From Actinomycetes bacterium (GTDB lineage Bacteria; Actinomycetota; Acidimicrobiia; IMCC26256; Chersky-534), in assembly GCA_025463865.1 (NCBI GenBank), contig JAODBH010000148.1, forward strand, positions 1 through 54,248: DNA of 54,248 nucleotides. Reading direction: 5' to 3'. The notes under the pieces are model-generated. The model saw nothing but the letters and a program-made list of their open reading frames with translations, did not search any database and was not told the DNA's origin. The position numbers and the translations under genes are program-made. This document shows positions 52,972 through 54,248 of this stretch, in pieces; position 1 is the first letter of the stretch; the number at the start of each line of letters is the position of its first letter.

Positions 52972-54248
52972 TCACGTGACGTCCGCCGGAAGCGGTTCCG
53001 ACAACGCGGGCGCGCCGGCCTGAGGAAGGCTGATGACCATCGTCAGCCCTCCGCTCGGCGTGTCCTCGGCGACGATCTCGCCCCCCATCGCCTCCACGAA
53101 TCCGCGGGCGACCGCGAGCCCCAGCCCGACTCCGGCGCCGCGGCTGCGGTCCCCGAGCCGTTGGAAGGGCAGGAAGATCTGCTCCCGCGCCTCGGGAGGA
53201 ACGCCCGGTCCGCGATCGATCACGCGGAGGTGCACCCGGTCCCCGACGGCACCCGCTTCGACCCGCACGGGATGATCGGGATCCGACCAGCCGAGCGCGT
53301 TGTCGATGACGTTGGCGACCGCTCGCTCGAGCAGCGCCGGATCCGCGTGGACACGCGGCAGGCTCTCGGGCACGTCGACCACCACTTGACGCGAGCGCTC
53401 GGCGAGGCTCGACATGGCGAGGCCCACCACCTCTTCGAGCCCCACGTCGTACAGCACCAGGTCGTACGCGCCCGCGGTGAGCCGGCTCATGTCGAGGAGG
53501 TTGCTGACGAGCGCCGTGAGTCGATCGGTCTCCTCGTCGACCGTCTCGAGGAACTCCCGAGTCGCGTCCGGCGTCCAGTCGACGTCGCGCTGCAGCAGGC
53601 TGCTCACCGAGGCCTTGATCGACGCCAGCGGCGTGCGGAGGTCGTGGGAGACCGCGGCCAGCAGCGCGGTGCGCAGCGCGTTGGCCTCGACGAGGCCTTC
53701 GGCCAACGTCGCCTCGGCCCGCAGTTGGCGGCTCTCCAGCGCGAGCCCCAGCTGGCCCGTGAACGCGCGCAGGACCATGAGGTCGGCCGGGTCGAGCCGC
53801 GCACCGGCGACGACGAGCTCGGTGATGTCGTCCAGCGGGACGCTCATGGCGCCGTCCTCGGGACGCTGCGGCACGGGCTCGCCGATCGAGCTCTCGACCG
53901 ACCACACCGACCCGTTCTTGCGGAGCACGGCGATCGCATCGACCTCGAACGTGGTCCGCAACTGACTCATCAGCGCGAGCAGCGGATCGTCGTCACCGAT
54001 CAGTGACCCGCCCAGACGGGCCAGGGTCTCGGCTTCGGAACGCGCGCGTGCAGCTTCGAGGGAGCGACGCGCGACGTTCGTCACCAGCGTGCTCACGACG
54101 ACGCCGACGACGAGGAACACCACGAACGCGATGACGTTCTCGCTCCTCGAGATCGTGAACGTGTGGAGTGGCGGGGTGAAGTACCAGTTGCCGAGGAGGA
54201 AGCCGGCTGCGCTCGCGAACAGCGCGGGCCACAGACCACCCGACGCGG
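52972..54248 (-). CDS. kdpD: KdpD-type sensor histidine kinase (5' end beyond window)
   Basis: At least 425 codons; the frame is open to the edge. The visible N-terminal part reads NWYFTPPLHTFTISRSENVIAF, the end of a DUF4118 membrane domain, so the gene starts outside the window and may include the full KdpD/Usp sensor region. A GAF-like domain follows, then HisKA AVSHDLRTPLASIKASVSSLLQ, N-box NVIDNALGWS, G1 DRGPGVP and G2 GVGLGLAVARGFVEAMGG, all close to classical KdpD. Operonic with kdpE. The GTG near 54123 is not a real start because the domain continues upstream of it. Confidence 0.9.
   Translation of the reverse strand, partial: ASGGLWPALFASAAGFLLGNWYFTPPLHTFTISRSENVIAFVVFLVVGVVVSTLVTNVARRSLEAARARSEAETLARLGGSLIGDDDPLLALMSQLRTTFEVDAIAVLRKNGSVWSVESSIGEPVPQRPEDGAMSVPLDDITELVVAGARLDPADLMVLRAFTGQLGLALESRQLRAEATLAEGLVEANALRTALLAAVSHDLRTPLASIKASVSSLLQRDVDWTPDATREFLETVDEETDRLTALVSNLLDMSRLTAGAYDLVLYDVGLEEVVGLAMSSLAERSRQVVVDVPESLPRVHADPALLERAVANVIDNALGWSDPDHPVRVEAGAVGDRVHLRVIDRGPGVPPEAREQIFLPFQRLGDRSRGAGVGLGLAVARGFVEAMGGEIVAEDTPSGGLTMVISLPQAGAPALSEPLPADVT

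Overview
The window is a dense, very GC-rich chromosomal segment with about 47 protein genes, two tRNA genes and almost no spare DNA. Gene content points to Actinomycetota: CarD, a SigR/RsrA-type redox sigma and anti-sigma pair, a DUF3263 + LytR_C pair, an LpqY-SugABC-type trehalose importer, a DUF2342 zincin, LppM-like and ClpC proteins, and a zinc-finger-free TopA with a Lys/Ala tail. Several gene neighbourhoods match Mycobacterium from memory (carD-ispD-ispF-cysS-rlmB; radA/disA; folK/folB-DUF2520-panC-panD-coaX-lysS; hpt-tilS-zincin). The lineage is not mycobacterial in detail: there is no lsr2 or ftsH, and pyk interrupts the folate genes. A deep-branching actinobacterial class such as Acidimicrobiia is my inference. 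I see no insertion sequence, phage, CRISPR or defence locus; this is core chromosome.

Layout. 1-1610 (minus): 3' part of otsB, then LytR_C and DUF3263 genes. 1.9-2.65 kb: a methyltransferase. 2.7-8.0 kb (minus): carD, PIN/TRAM membrane protein, ispD, ispF, cysS, rlmB, tRNA-Thr(TGT). 8.2-15.6 kb: a Crp-type regulator (plus), then dienelactone hydrolase, disA, radA, LppM-like lipoprotein and clpC (minus). 15.9-17.8 kb: a polyprenyl synthetase behind a tiny upstream ORF, and a hydrolase. 17.9-27.5 kb (minus): a compact cofactor operon, folB-folK-DUF2520-panC-panD-nadB-nadC-coaX-lysS-epimerase-acyltransferase. 27.6-29.0 kb: a divergent pyruvate kinase. 29.0-35.7 kb (minus): sigR-rsrA, small membrane protein, zincin, tilS, hpt, folE, folP and a phosphatase-fold protein without catalytic residues. 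35.7-41.3 kb (minus): FAD oxidoreductase and the lpqY-sugABC operon. 41.5-46.9 kb: tRNA-Thr(CGT), holB, tmk, an unknown anchored protein and topA. 47.0-54.2 kb: dedA and a KimA-like potassium transporter between two KdpDE-type two-component systems; the last kinase runs off the window.

How the genes work together. The window covers precursor supply (IspD/IspF and prenyl synthetase for isoprenoids; Fol, Pan, Nad and Coa genes for cofactors), information processing (CysRS, LysRS, RlmB, TilS, DisA, RadA, HolB, Tmk, TopA), stress control (CarD, ClpC, SigR/RsrA) and osmotic or ionic balance (trehalose synthesis and import, c-di-AMP synthesis, potassium uptake). Genes are tightly packed, with many ATGA/GTGA overlaps.

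The most notable signals are: (i) a -10-like hexamer exactly 6-8 nt before the start codon at some sixteen gene heads, indicating widespread leaderless mRNAs; (ii) a leaderless 10-codon ORF whose stop overlaps the prenyl synthetase start; (iii) a pseudo-phosphatase next to folP; (iv) a KimA-like transporter with a duplicated cytoplasmic domain and two Kdp-type sensor systems; and (v) a pyruvate kinase with altered active-site and cation-site residues. No complete novel system is obvious; these are leads inside an otherwise housekeeping region.
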